Below, piece after piece: positions 54,351-64,000 of a stretch of 64,000 bases of DNA (its first letter is position 1; the number at the start of each line of letters is the position of its first letter). The DNA lies in the NCBI GenBank assembly GCA_013407085.1, contig JACCGJ010001943.1, forward strand, positions 1-64,000. Direction: 5' to 3'. A program made the translations under genes and the position numbers. Under the pieces are notes generated by a model. The model ran no database searches, had not been told where the DNA came from, and saw nothing but the letters and a program-made list of their open reading frames with translations. This DNA comes from Atriophallophorus winterbourni (taxonomy: Eukaryota > Platyhelminthes > Trematoda > Plagiorchiida > Microphallidae).

Positions 54351-56230
54351 TTACGGACTCTCGATCGATCTCGAATATTTTCAAATAACCAAAGAACACT
54401 GTTCAAGCTCCACTATTGAGCAATTTTTTGAGTTACGTAGATTTAGCTGTACCATTCGTAAAGCGAATACCGAAACAACATTGTACGACAAATATTGCGA
54501 GCGGCACTTTTTTATCTAAAAGGTTTGAGACTGATCAATTAGTCAATGCCAAGAAAATGCTACACAGTCTTGCTTGCACATCTGAACTTATTTCAAAATC
54601 CTAAATTAGTCTGATAACCTTTCATCCTACTCTATGCAACTCATGCGCTTTAAATTAATTTATCGTAAAATTTAAATCAGATTTTCGTCAATCGATCAAC
54701 CACTTTTCATTTTATTTATGCCATTGACTCTTAACGATATTCCATCGTTTATTAAGTGCATCGTATTTAAAAGTACCGAACAACGTGATGCGGAATGGAA
54801 AGCAGCTGTCACAAATTCTATCAAATGAATCGTAATACGCATGCATGTATCACGGTGCATTTTTCAGACATTCAACAGTGATGGTTCTTGTCAACAATCA
54901 CTCGCCTGCACAACTTTCACCGGGATTATGGGCAAAATGTCACGTGGTGTGTTCTCGTATAGATAAGAAAATGATGACAGGTGGTTGTAGAACTCGATTA
55001 CACCTGTAGGTTTGATTTGTAAAGCAGCGCGGAAAGTTGTTACACTGTAAAATTTAACCATTCAATCTTTGAGTATATAAGCAAGCATTTTTCAACGAGT
55101 TATTACGCTCCAAAAGTAGGTTGCTAATGGGAGGATAAGCTGAACACAAAATAATTCTGCATTCTTGTTTGCTTTTTTGTTTTGTGTTATATACAGTAGC
55201 AATCTTTTATTTGATTGTATAATAAAAGAAGAATAAAATTGGTTTCTGCTCTTATTCTAATCACCAATTGGACATTTTCATTACTATGGCCGAGTAAACC
55301 TATGGAAAAATACATTAACTACATTTAAAATTGGTTTCATAAACACATCATTTTCGCATTAACAATTCCCTCAAAAGATAAAAAATCAATGAGTGCCGAT
55401 CAAATTTGTTGATAATACGATGATATAAATGGAAAATGTTGTTTGCCCACGCAAACAGCTGATAAGTTACTAATTAGTCTCGGTTTATCGCCATCTAATT
55501 ATTTGGTCCCGTTTTTGAGCCAAGAAATGCGACCAATATGCTGGTTTATTCATTCATTGATTAATTATCGCAAGACTGAATATTTATCATGACGGTGGGA
55601 CAAACAATGTCATTTTATGTACCGACATTGAAAGGATGGACTCGATATGTGTAAAGACCAGTATATGTGATAAATAAAATATGGTCCTACTCAACATACA
55701 TGATATATCTGTGTGATATTTAAAAGTTTTAATTAATACAACAATTCTAACATGCACACCGAATGGAGTTCAAACGTTAATCTTCTACTAACTGCCCATG
55801 AGGGACTAACGTTATGTTAGCTGGATAATTCATGATTATTGCTCTGATTTTTGAACACCCATGACATACAGCTTCTCACGTTATTTCTCTTAAACAAGTT
55901 TAGCTGTGTTTATCGTGTGAGTATATATCTGTTGACAGGAAACGAGCAAAGACAGCCAAAACAAGCCTTAAGCTTGAAGGACATGGAAACCATGTTCTGG
56001 TTATTGTTGAATACACGGATATTTGAAAAATGACAACTATTAATAATTTTTATGCGTATATGGATGACAATACTGATAGACTGAAGCAATCTTTTAAATA
56101 AAATTTTGAAAAGCAAAATTTTATGTGGACGCCACTGTTAAATAGTGAAAGCGATGTGAACACCACGATACATCGAGGTGTAAAGAGTCCAAGATTTAGT
56201 TGAGTTTAATTTCTAGGTTCAGTCTTTGCA
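54351..56230. other. AT-rich non-coding
   Basis: No gene or repeat supported. Confidence 0.45.
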
Positions 56231-56234
56231 CCCA

Positions 56235-56370
56235 CCTTTCAATTACCACAGCTACTGAATGTTTCCGCTTAAACTGTAGTCACAACATTCATTTAGTCCG
56301 CATAGGCTTTCTCTGTAACATTTTACCTTCATTTCATTCATTTTATAAATCGTTAACTTCCTAAAATCTA
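56235..56370 (+). pseudogene. short CR1 C-terminal remnant
   Basis: Reads FRLNCSHNIHLVRIGFLCNI then LPSF, paralleling SRLNCRRHFFAVRVCFLWNS then LP at 8.6 kb. One short block only. Confidence 0.45.
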
Positions 56371-56944
56371 AATCAGGAAACGTGCATGAGTTATTTAATT
56401 CGTCTATAATACCCGGTAATTACCGAATTTTGTATGATAATCTTTCGGTTGATGTGTTCGAATGCCTTTATATGATGCACTTGTTGTAAGTTCAAGCGTT
56501 ATGTATATCCTACTAAAATCACCAAACCTTATAGTTTTTTTCCATCGCTGAAATAATGGTTGCCTCTGAGAAAGATAAGTGTTTTGAAACGAAAAATATC
56601 ACTCGTTACTTTTTGTTGTTGGCCTCATTAATTCTGTGAAGAAAACATCTTGTTCATTTCAAGCGATTTTCGGTATTTCCCTTCTCTATCTTCAATTTTG
56701 CCGATTAAGCAATTTGACCTGAATAATTATTCAAATATCCAACAAATATTTGCTGATAGGCTTTAAAAAAGTCATATTTTTATTAAAAACATGAACAATT
56801 GAGCTCAAGTTTTCAAATTGGATGTCACTGAAATCTGCTATTATTTTTGCGTATTATGTAATGCTATTTCATGATGTTAAATAATCGTCAGACACCAGTC
56901 AAATAATTCCCATCCTCTGAATTTGAAATTTGTGAGATAGAAAA

Positions 56945-57800
56945 GAGAGAAGAAGAAGAGAAGAGAATGACTTTATTTGTGTAGACGAATTTTCAGCAAT
57001 ATATTAATTTCTCCACAAAATACAAATATGATAAAATGTATAAAGTGCAGCACAATGAAATGATACTTGAGCTAATAAAGTGTTAGGTTACCATAGGCTA
57101 GACAAATGTGAGGAAATACCATCTCGTTGCATTTTGAGGGATTCAAAGATAAACCAAACGTGGATGACCATTGATCAATGTTCGTAACCACTGATTCTAA
57201 AACATGTTGCTCGATCCAAAGATTATGATTCAATGCAACGGCAACGTCATCAGCGTATTTAATAGTTAGTGTCGAAGGTTCAGAAGGAAGATCAGAAATG
57301 TCAAGGGAAAATAAAAATAGGGAAAGTATTACACCCTGAAGGACACCACGCGGAATCGGTATATCACGGGAGGCTTTTCCGTTCACAACTGTATATTGGA
57401 GACGACACACAAAGTAGGATACAATCCAATGAAGGATATTTGTTGTAACCACACGATCAAATAATTTTTGCAATAAAGAGTTTCTCAGATCACTGTTGAA
57501 AGCATGTGTGTAATCCAGAAAACAAATTTGTACGGCTTTTGATTCACTATCTAGAGAACGTGTAATATACTCCGTGAGCAAAGCGACAGCATCAACTGTT
57601 GGTCAATTTTTACGGTAAGCGAACTGAGAAGCATCGTGTACCTGAGAGCTGGATGCCATTCTTCGTAGTACAATGCTTTTAAATGCTTTAAACAACTGCG
57701 AAGTGCACGCGATCGGGCGGTATTTACTAGGATCTTTTTTGGGATCGGTGTTATACAGACAGATTTCCAGCAATCAGGCATAATTGCTTTTTCCATGCAA
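56945..57800 (-). pseudogene. non-LTR RT fragment with purine/pyrimidine 3' tail
   Basis: Minus-strand frames 57796-57551 (MEKAIMPDCWKSVCITPIPK) and 57581-57072 (VQICFLDYTHAFNSDLRNSL, IPRGVLQGVILSLFLFSLDI, STLTIKYADDVAVALNHN, SSTFGLSLNPSKCNEMVFP). The catalytic YADD is intact. It is not of the same CR1 type as the others; the IKYADD and SLGLSLNPSKC style recalls Rex1/Babar-like or related lineages, which I cannot settle. The 3' end carries AATAAAGTCA followed by TTCTCTTCTCTTCTTCTTC. Copies of that tail occur at 27719 and 42862. Confidence 0.75.
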
Positions 57801-57919
57801 CGATTAAAAATGAATGTGATGGGGGGTGAAAATTCTGTAGCACATTTCTTTAGTACAATGGGAAATTACTTTAAAAAATTGTATGACAAATTAAAATATG
57901 TTCATTTGTATGCAATTAC

Positions 57920-58020
57920 AGGTGTCCTGATCTTACTGTCCCTACCTGATAAGTGCAGACAGCACGAAACCGGTCGTGGGGTGTGTGTGACGGAAATGCA
58001 TGCAAATGAATATTTTGTTT
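57920..58020 (+). repeat. dispersed repeat carrying a hammerhead-like motif
   Basis: CCTGATCTTACTGTCCCTAC, the motif, then GTGTGTGACGGAAA and GCATGCAAATGAATAT align with the minus strand at 46830-46740. Confidence 0.7.
57940..57981 (+). ncRNA. hammerhead-like motif, one core substitution
   Basis: Stem I CCCTAC / GTGGGG is fully paired (one G-U). The core reads CTGATAA (conserved G8 changed to A), stem II GTGC / GCAC with loop AGACA, GAAA, CCGGTC. Better stems than the 46.8-kb copy but a damaged core. Stem III is again the loopless self-complementary ACCGGT. Confidence 0.55.
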
Positions 58021-58057
58021 CATGGTTATGTGTTTAACCCCATTAAAAATGTGTTTG

Positions 58058-58120
58058 TACACATGTGATTGAACAGGTTGGTTGTACCAGCCTTATCCGA
58101 CGGTGGCATACAAGGGCTCC
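58058..58120 (+). repeat. dispersed repeat shared with 42955-43020
   Basis: CACATGTGATTGAACAGGTT and GGTGGCATACAAGGGC blocks. It lies downstream of the hammerhead-like motif, as at 42.8-43.0 kb. Confidence 0.6.
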
Positions 58121-61100
58121 TTATTTAAAATATGTGTGTTATGAAATCATGTGTTTGAGCGGTACATCCATGGTAGGCATCAAACGAACAAGCTAACAGT
58201 TTTGAAACTTCATTAAACTTTGTTGATATTTAGATCATTCTTTTTGGTATCATTTAAAAATTTTAATTTATAATTTACTGTTGCAAACATGTTCACACCT
58301 AACGCGAAAACAAGAGCCGACCTAGATATGCACGTTTTATATCACAATAAATAAATTTTAGGCCACAACTAGCCTGTATATTTTACGAGGCGGGAAGATG
58401 ATCAATCACTTAAACGATGTTTATAATTAATTCGTGGGATCTGTCTATTTTACTACAACAAGATTGAACAAATGGCACATTATTTGTGGTAGCGATCATA
58501 AAGGTCGCCAAATATTTGACAGATACAGTGCGATCAAGAACTAATTTAGTCGCTTTACCACTAAGCGGCGCATTCCTAAAATCAATACAGTTTATTTCGT
58601 TTTATTTCCCTTTACTCATTCTTTGAGAAAATTTAAACAGCAATGATGTGGGAGTATCCTAATTTGAATAAGTTTTCATCATAAGAATGTATACAGATGT
58701 AATTCGAATTTTATTAGAACACGAATCAAGTCTTTTTCTTGTTCTTCTTTACGTACACTTCAAGAGAATACAAAAAAGAAAGAAAAGTATATTTGATTGA
58801 TAAAATTAGCTTTTTATTAACTACACTTTTATGAACACACACATTAGTAGATTTTGCCGAGTTTGAAACCTGTAATATCTTAATAACAACTGAGCATTTC
58901 AACTTTTGAACTTACCTGAACTTCATCGGTTTTACAAGTGATCATTTAATTGCTATTGTTGCCTCTGAATCTGAGCCCACACGCATCGGATAGACGTCCT
59001 TGGCCGTGGCCGTATTGCAACATTTTGTTGGTTATAATCGATCCAGCACCCTGTACAGGATGAAAGCAATCGCTTCTCTTGGGGCTGAGCGAGTTGTGAC
59101 AACGAAATTACGATCAACTAATACCAGATTCATTTCTCGTTCATTGATTTCTTTGTAGGGTTGCTGCTGAAACATTGCTGTTAATTAACATTTCGACTGT
59201 CATTTTTTCGGTACAATTAAATAAGCGTTATTATATGAAGAGTTCCAACTGTAACGAAATGAATTATGTTGTTCCGTTTGATTGTGTTTTATACCCAATG
59301 AAAATCAACTGATGTTGTTTTTCATTTCTGTATTTGATAAATCGATGCTATGAAATATGATTTGGTGATTTGATGGTCCTGAACATCATACATTAATACC
59401 ACATTATACCGCTACATTTTATGGGTATTTGGAAATTCTATCAAACATTACACTACAATATCATCATTTCCAATATGGATTTGAGATCGTATGAATAGTC
59501 GAGACGAGTTCGAAATTTTGAACATTGTAAGTAAGGTCAATACGATAAGGAACCTCCGTGAATATAAACGGTGGAGACATCGTTGACATTGCTCGAACTC
59601 TGAAAGCAAACAGTTCTATATACAGCTCAGTCAATCCTAGTTAACACAAAATTCAAAATTGTTGCCATTATGTCAATTTTGGTGAATAAACAAGACATTA
59701 TGACATTGACTACAAGATACAAAAAAGATGCTAAACGAGAAAGATACTGGCATCTGGTAATATTCAATGCTCTGACGAAACATGGAAACAAATGAAAATT
59801 TAAACTTTCATTAAAGCAATTAGGCTTCAGCATCAGACTGTCAAATTAAATTAATAGCCTCTAGTGAATATTGTGATTTTCCTCATTGGATGATGTTGTA
59901 TATAAACTTCCAATACGACTTGGCTTAAACTTACCTCATGCCATGCTTTCCTGCATTACCGTTTGCTGATTACGCGAGCGTTGTGCTTATTGTTCTGACA
60001 ATTGTAAAGATTGAGCTGAGATTTGAATCCATTTCTTGTTTATCGCTCTCCGGTTTATTGAGAAACGAGACTTGCCACTGCCGATTTACGCATCCTCAGT
60101 CTTGAAATTCGTTTTTTTATCTATAGTCAACGTATTATGTTACGAAATATTTGCATAAAATTAACTTAGTGGCTTTTTATATTATATCGTTTGTGTAAAA
60201 ACGAAAATTGTCGTCTTGAAAATTTCGTGCAGATTGTCATATTTGCGTGTAGCATGAGAATGCAAAATTTCTTTTCGGAAAAACACTGATTTCCGCAATC
60301 CATGCTAATAGCTTTGATCAGCGGACAGACAATGAATTGATAAAATTGCTCGATTGGGCACTGCAATGTTAAGTATTTCGATGTTAATTTACTGGAAGCC
60401 CGGATGAGTTTTCGGATATTCCTTTGGTCATCCAGGAATATTTTATTGTATAAACATGCCAAGTGGAACTATTATACAGTTATCTGAAGACGAGCGTATA
60501 TCGTCATGCAGATGAAGAGGTGACGCTTAGGCAGTATTGCATGAATTTTTTTAAATGCTTGATGATATAAAACACAATGCATCTTAACCAGTCCGTAGAT
60601 TTCAAACCTCATACGGAAAATGCCTATCAGTTAACAATTATTTAGGGTGGACCTGCTAAGAATTGCCGTGGAAATAGTAATTTTATCCACAGTAAAGCTG
60701 ACTCCACTGGTGTTGAGAGCAGCGTCGTTAATCTATCGGATCATCTAAGTTCACACGCGTCAATCGGAAGTAAATGGCTATACAAATTCACTACGTTGCA
60801 ACCTTTGAACAACCTAGACGGTTCGCGGATTCAGTACAACTACATTGTTCTAATCTGGTGGGATGAAGGTCTTTCCAAGTGGTCACCAGCTAAGAGAAGT
60901 TTTAATTGTGTTATAGCAATGACACAATAGTTAGGATAAGTATTCAGGATTTTTGTACATGTTGAATGATCATGTGGGCTAAAATTGCACTGCTCATAGA
61001 GTTGAAATTAATTTAGTACATAGCTCACAAGCAACATTTAGTTTCAAGTTCAAAAGATTCGCAATTAACGGGTCCTATTTGTAAATTAAAAAAATGCATT

Positions 61101-61920
61101 TCAGATGAAAAATTTGTAACCTTATTTGATCGATAATTTATTTTTGTGACGTACTCGTGAGTTTCTTCTCATAAGTTATGGAAATTATTAACAAGATTTC
61201 TCTCCTGATGTTCAAAGTCATATAGATTTTTTCACCTGTCGCCCTTCGATGCACTTTCTATAAATATGAAAAAATTCGCCAATTTTCTCTAACACAGGAA
61301 AGTACACGGGGATTACAGTGTACTCGATATTCTTTATCCAATATTTATAGTAAACGTACTTTTATCATTTAGCAGATTATTGTTACTAATCTATATAGAC
61401 TTCGAATAATATCTTCTGCCATACAAATATTATTAACATTATATTCGAAACTATTTTAAATAAATTGCAAACAGTAAACTATAATAATTCCAGATAAATT
61501 TTGCATGGATTATTTCAACCTTCAAAATTACGGGGAAATTCGGTTTCACAGAATGACACTATTTCATTTAGTGTCATTCGGAATCACAGCGCATAAGGTT
61601 TCGACGACTGCATTAAATCAATTGAAAATTTCCATTCAAGCGACAATGAAATAATGTGTCGCTCGACAGGCAAATCCGCGAACGTAGTCGAGTGGAACGT
61701 GTTGCTACTGTATTAGATTAAAAATGCAATTTTTCGAAATTGTTCATGCATACATGCAGCTAATCAGGTAAGAAGTAATTTACGTTCGGAATTGAGAAAT
61801 CATATATACTTATCTGAATATTACATTGAAATAAGCTTTCAAAATACAAATGTATATGTAAAGAACATTTTACAAAATATTTTTGTTTGAAGTTTTCGTG
61901 CAAGAATCTGTGTCACTTTT
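58121..61920. other. AT-rich non-coding
   Basis: No supported gene in 3.8 kb. A locally GC-richer patch at 58960-59110 is unexplained. Confidence 0.5.
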
Positions 61921-61924
61921 AATG

Positions 61925-63335
61925 CTTTAATTGTAACAGAACACAGAACTCAGAAAGTTTTATGGTAGAAAAAGCAGTAAGCCTAAAAATAAACATAGGA
62001 TGACAAGGTATATCGAGTAAAAAACTTGAACACTTTAAAAAATCAATAAGGACAGGCACATACCGCATCGTTCGCCAGATAATCATCGAGTTTAGGAGTA
62101 AAAACATCAACAACAGATTCCAAGCGTATGATTTCTTCAGGCAAACTGTTCCTAGTAAAACAAATTGTGACCGAGAAAAAATGACGACAAAAATCGAATC
62201 GAGAATGCGGAATGATTAAAGCCTTTGAATGTTTTCGTGTTCGAGTAAGGCCATTCGTGTTTGACAAGTGTATTAGGAGTTGACTTGCAGTGCGAAATAT
62301 TTTGAATGCCAACAAGAGTTCACTCCGTATGCGTAGTTTGGTAAAATCATGTAGATTTAGTTTTAACATTCGCTCTTTGAAAGTAAACGTTCTGCAAGGG
62401 GAGACCAACTTTATGGCTTGATGATAAATCCGGTCAAGTAGTTCGATATCCTTCCTAAACAATGGTGCCCAGGCTTGAATGGAATATTCCACAACAGGAT
62501 GTAAATACGTATTTATAAACCGGGGTAAAATTTAGGGTGTGATAATCCTGAATATCCTTTGATGAAGTCTCAAGATACCTCAGGCTTTATTGTACACTAT
62601 CCGGCAATGATATCCAGACTTAAGGTTAAACGACACAGATACCGAGATCTTTTTCTGCGGTTGTCCAGACGAGATCTCGCGTGCCATGCTGATACGTTTG
62701 ATGCAAAGATTTTCTAAGCCGCAGCATTTTACATGTCGCAGGGCTAAATGGCAACTCATTTGTCTGTGACCAAGGAAATAATGTGCACATATGCCGTTGT
62801 AATGTCATACCATTATTAACAGACCTGAAACGTTTCCATATTTTAACACCTCATCGGCAAATGGTATCAAGTTGCATCCAATATGCTCTACTATATCCTT
62901 CATATATACCAAGAATAGAAGAGGTCCAAGCACCGATCCTTGCGGAACTCTATTCGTGAAGTCATTTCTTTTAGAGAAGGTGCTGCCAACGCAAACTTGG
63001 ACGTGTCTATCATTAAGATACTCACTGATCCAATTCAGCAACATTCCAGTTATTACATAAGCTTAGAGCTTTTTTATTAAAATGTCATGGTTGACTCTAT
63101 CGAATGATTTGGAAATGTTGATGTAGCAAGCATGTAAAGCCTCAACTTCGTCGAGTGCCTTGGTGCAATCCTCGAACGTTGTAAGTAGGTTAGATAAACA
63201 GCAACGATTTCTACGAAAATCGTGTGGTTCTGGAGTCAAAATATTTTGGTTTTAAAAATGTTCTGTTACGCACACAGTCACAATGCGTTCCATTAATTTA
63301 GAAATAATCGGAAGAAAGAAACCAGTCTATAGTTT
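61925..63335 (-). pseudogene. CR1 ORF2 fragment, decayed
   Basis: RT at 63335-62626 in mixed frames: SKLMERIVTVCVTEHF, SNLLTTFEDCTKALDEV, NRVPQGSVLGPLLFLVYMKD and LIPFADEVLKYGN, where the catalytic FADD is FADE. C-terminal 149 codons (62492-62043) are open: MEYSIQAWAPLFRKDIELLD, RSELLLAFKIFRTAS, FCRHFFSVTICFTRNSLPEE. The 3' end at about 61925 has ACTCAGAA-type repeats, the complement of the GAGTTCT end at 42620. Plus-strand relatives are at 6.75, 42.3 and 49.4 kb. Confidence 0.82.
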
Positions 63336-64000
63336 GCTGTGCCTGAACGGCAGGAACCAATCAACCTAAATTTCATGGTCTACCGAAAATGCACAAAAAC
63401 ACAGGAATGTGGTAGATGTTCTCAATGGTTGATTAGTCGTATCAAGCGATTGCAAAATTTTTGTGGCTTAAGCTGTATCCGATTGAAAACAATTTGCCAA
63501 ATATTGCATTTCGAATTCATTCATGTTCAATGACCAGGTAGAAAAGGTAGATGTGAAAAAATAATGTAATATCTTGATGTTTTTGTTGTTTACCAAAGTT
63601 CCAATATAGGAAACCGTCAATATTTAGCGTAATATCCTTGTTCATCCACTGTTCAATGTAACAATTGAAATTAACACGTTGAAAAAACCAATTCTACGAT
63701 CTACAATGGTAACATTTACAGACAAATTGATGGGGTTGCATTGAATTCACTTCTGGGCCGTTAATTGCGCATATGTTCAATGTTAAATAAAAGAAAAAAA
63801 ACGTTTGAAATTCGCCGTAGAAAAACCTCACATGTATTTGCGATACATATGGATACATTTTATTTCGCAATAACAATTGAATATTGCTGGTTTTATTCCG
63901 ATCATGTAAACATGAAAACACACTAATTGAGTATTAATGGAGACAAAGCTTTCCTCGAAATCTAATTGGTAATAAGAGGAGACAAAATCGTGTAGACAGA
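63336..64000. other. AT-rich non-coding
   Basis: Nothing recognised. Confidence 0.4.

Noticed and set aside
58960..59110. GC-richer patch as a coding exon or tRNA/5S gene
   Set aside because: No cloverleaf, no internal promoter boxes and no convincing open frame; left as unexplained.
43326..64000. Host protein-coding genes among the 60-90 codon ORFs of the AT-rich part
   Set aside because: They have the length expected by chance, biased AT codons, no recognisable domains, and no splice-linked neighbours that I could identify.

Overview
The window is a eukaryotic nuclear repeat block, and I see no host gene in it. Almost everything recognisable is retrotransposon. There are CR1-type non-LTR elements with a PHD-finger ORF1 and an ORF2 carrying APE endonuclease and RT. 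There are Ty3/Gypsy elements of the CsRn1/Kabuki type, with a Cys-His-Cys-Cys Gag motif and a primer site TGGTGAGCCCGA. There are also RTE-type fragments, a Penelope-like element and hammerhead-ribozyme-like repeats. This mix, the AT-rich background and the CsRn1-like Gag suggest a parasitic flatworm, most likely a digenean fluke. That assignment is inference.

Layout. 1-19.3 kb is a nearly continuous minus-strand train of CR1 copies. It holds an ORF1 fragment (1-1.17 kb), then three head-to-tail copies of the same 2.2-kb ORF2-3'UTR segment (junctions near 3714, 5921 and 10387), the third split by a plus-strand CR1 (6751-8985). Next come a nearly full-length parent-like CR1 (10388-14691), a second nearly full-length CR1 of another subfamily (14.9-18.5 kb) and a third lineage (18.85-19.35 kb). 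20067-23244 is a complete, apparently young, non-autonomous LTR retrotransposon with two identical 182-bp LTRs, a PBS, a PPT, a 4-bp AATT duplication and one open Gag-integrase fusion ORF lacking protease, RT and RNase H. 23.2-25.5 kb holds two CR1 fragments. 25.5-30.7 kb is an older Gypsy element with both LTRs, broken by frameshifts and by a 342-bp insert between RT motifs. 30.8-41.3 kb is a mosaic: a CR1 fragment, an LTR-integrase fragment, a decayed relative of the 20-23 kb derivative sharing its internal deletion, a decayed Gypsy pol, another CR1, and two RTE fragments in opposite orientation.

41.3-64 kb is mostly AT-rich non-coding DNA with short remnants: CR1 3' ends with short terminal repeats, RTE pieces (best at 48.16-49.13 kb), an inverted-repeat Penelope-like element (52.4-54.35 kb), another non-LTR RT (56.95-57.8 kb) and a CR1 at 61.9-63.3 kb.

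The strongest second-look items are: (i) two classes of hammerhead-like motif whose stem III is a loopless self-complementary tract (ACGT in both Penelope arms, ACCGGT in a dispersed repeat), as expected for ribozymes acting as dimers; (ii) the recurrent Gag-integrase deletion derivative; and (iii) the tandem CR1 segment array, whose diagnostic mutations order the duplications. Pieces cooperate only in the transposon sense: autonomous ORF2 or Gag-Pol proteins would have to come from intact copies elsewhere.
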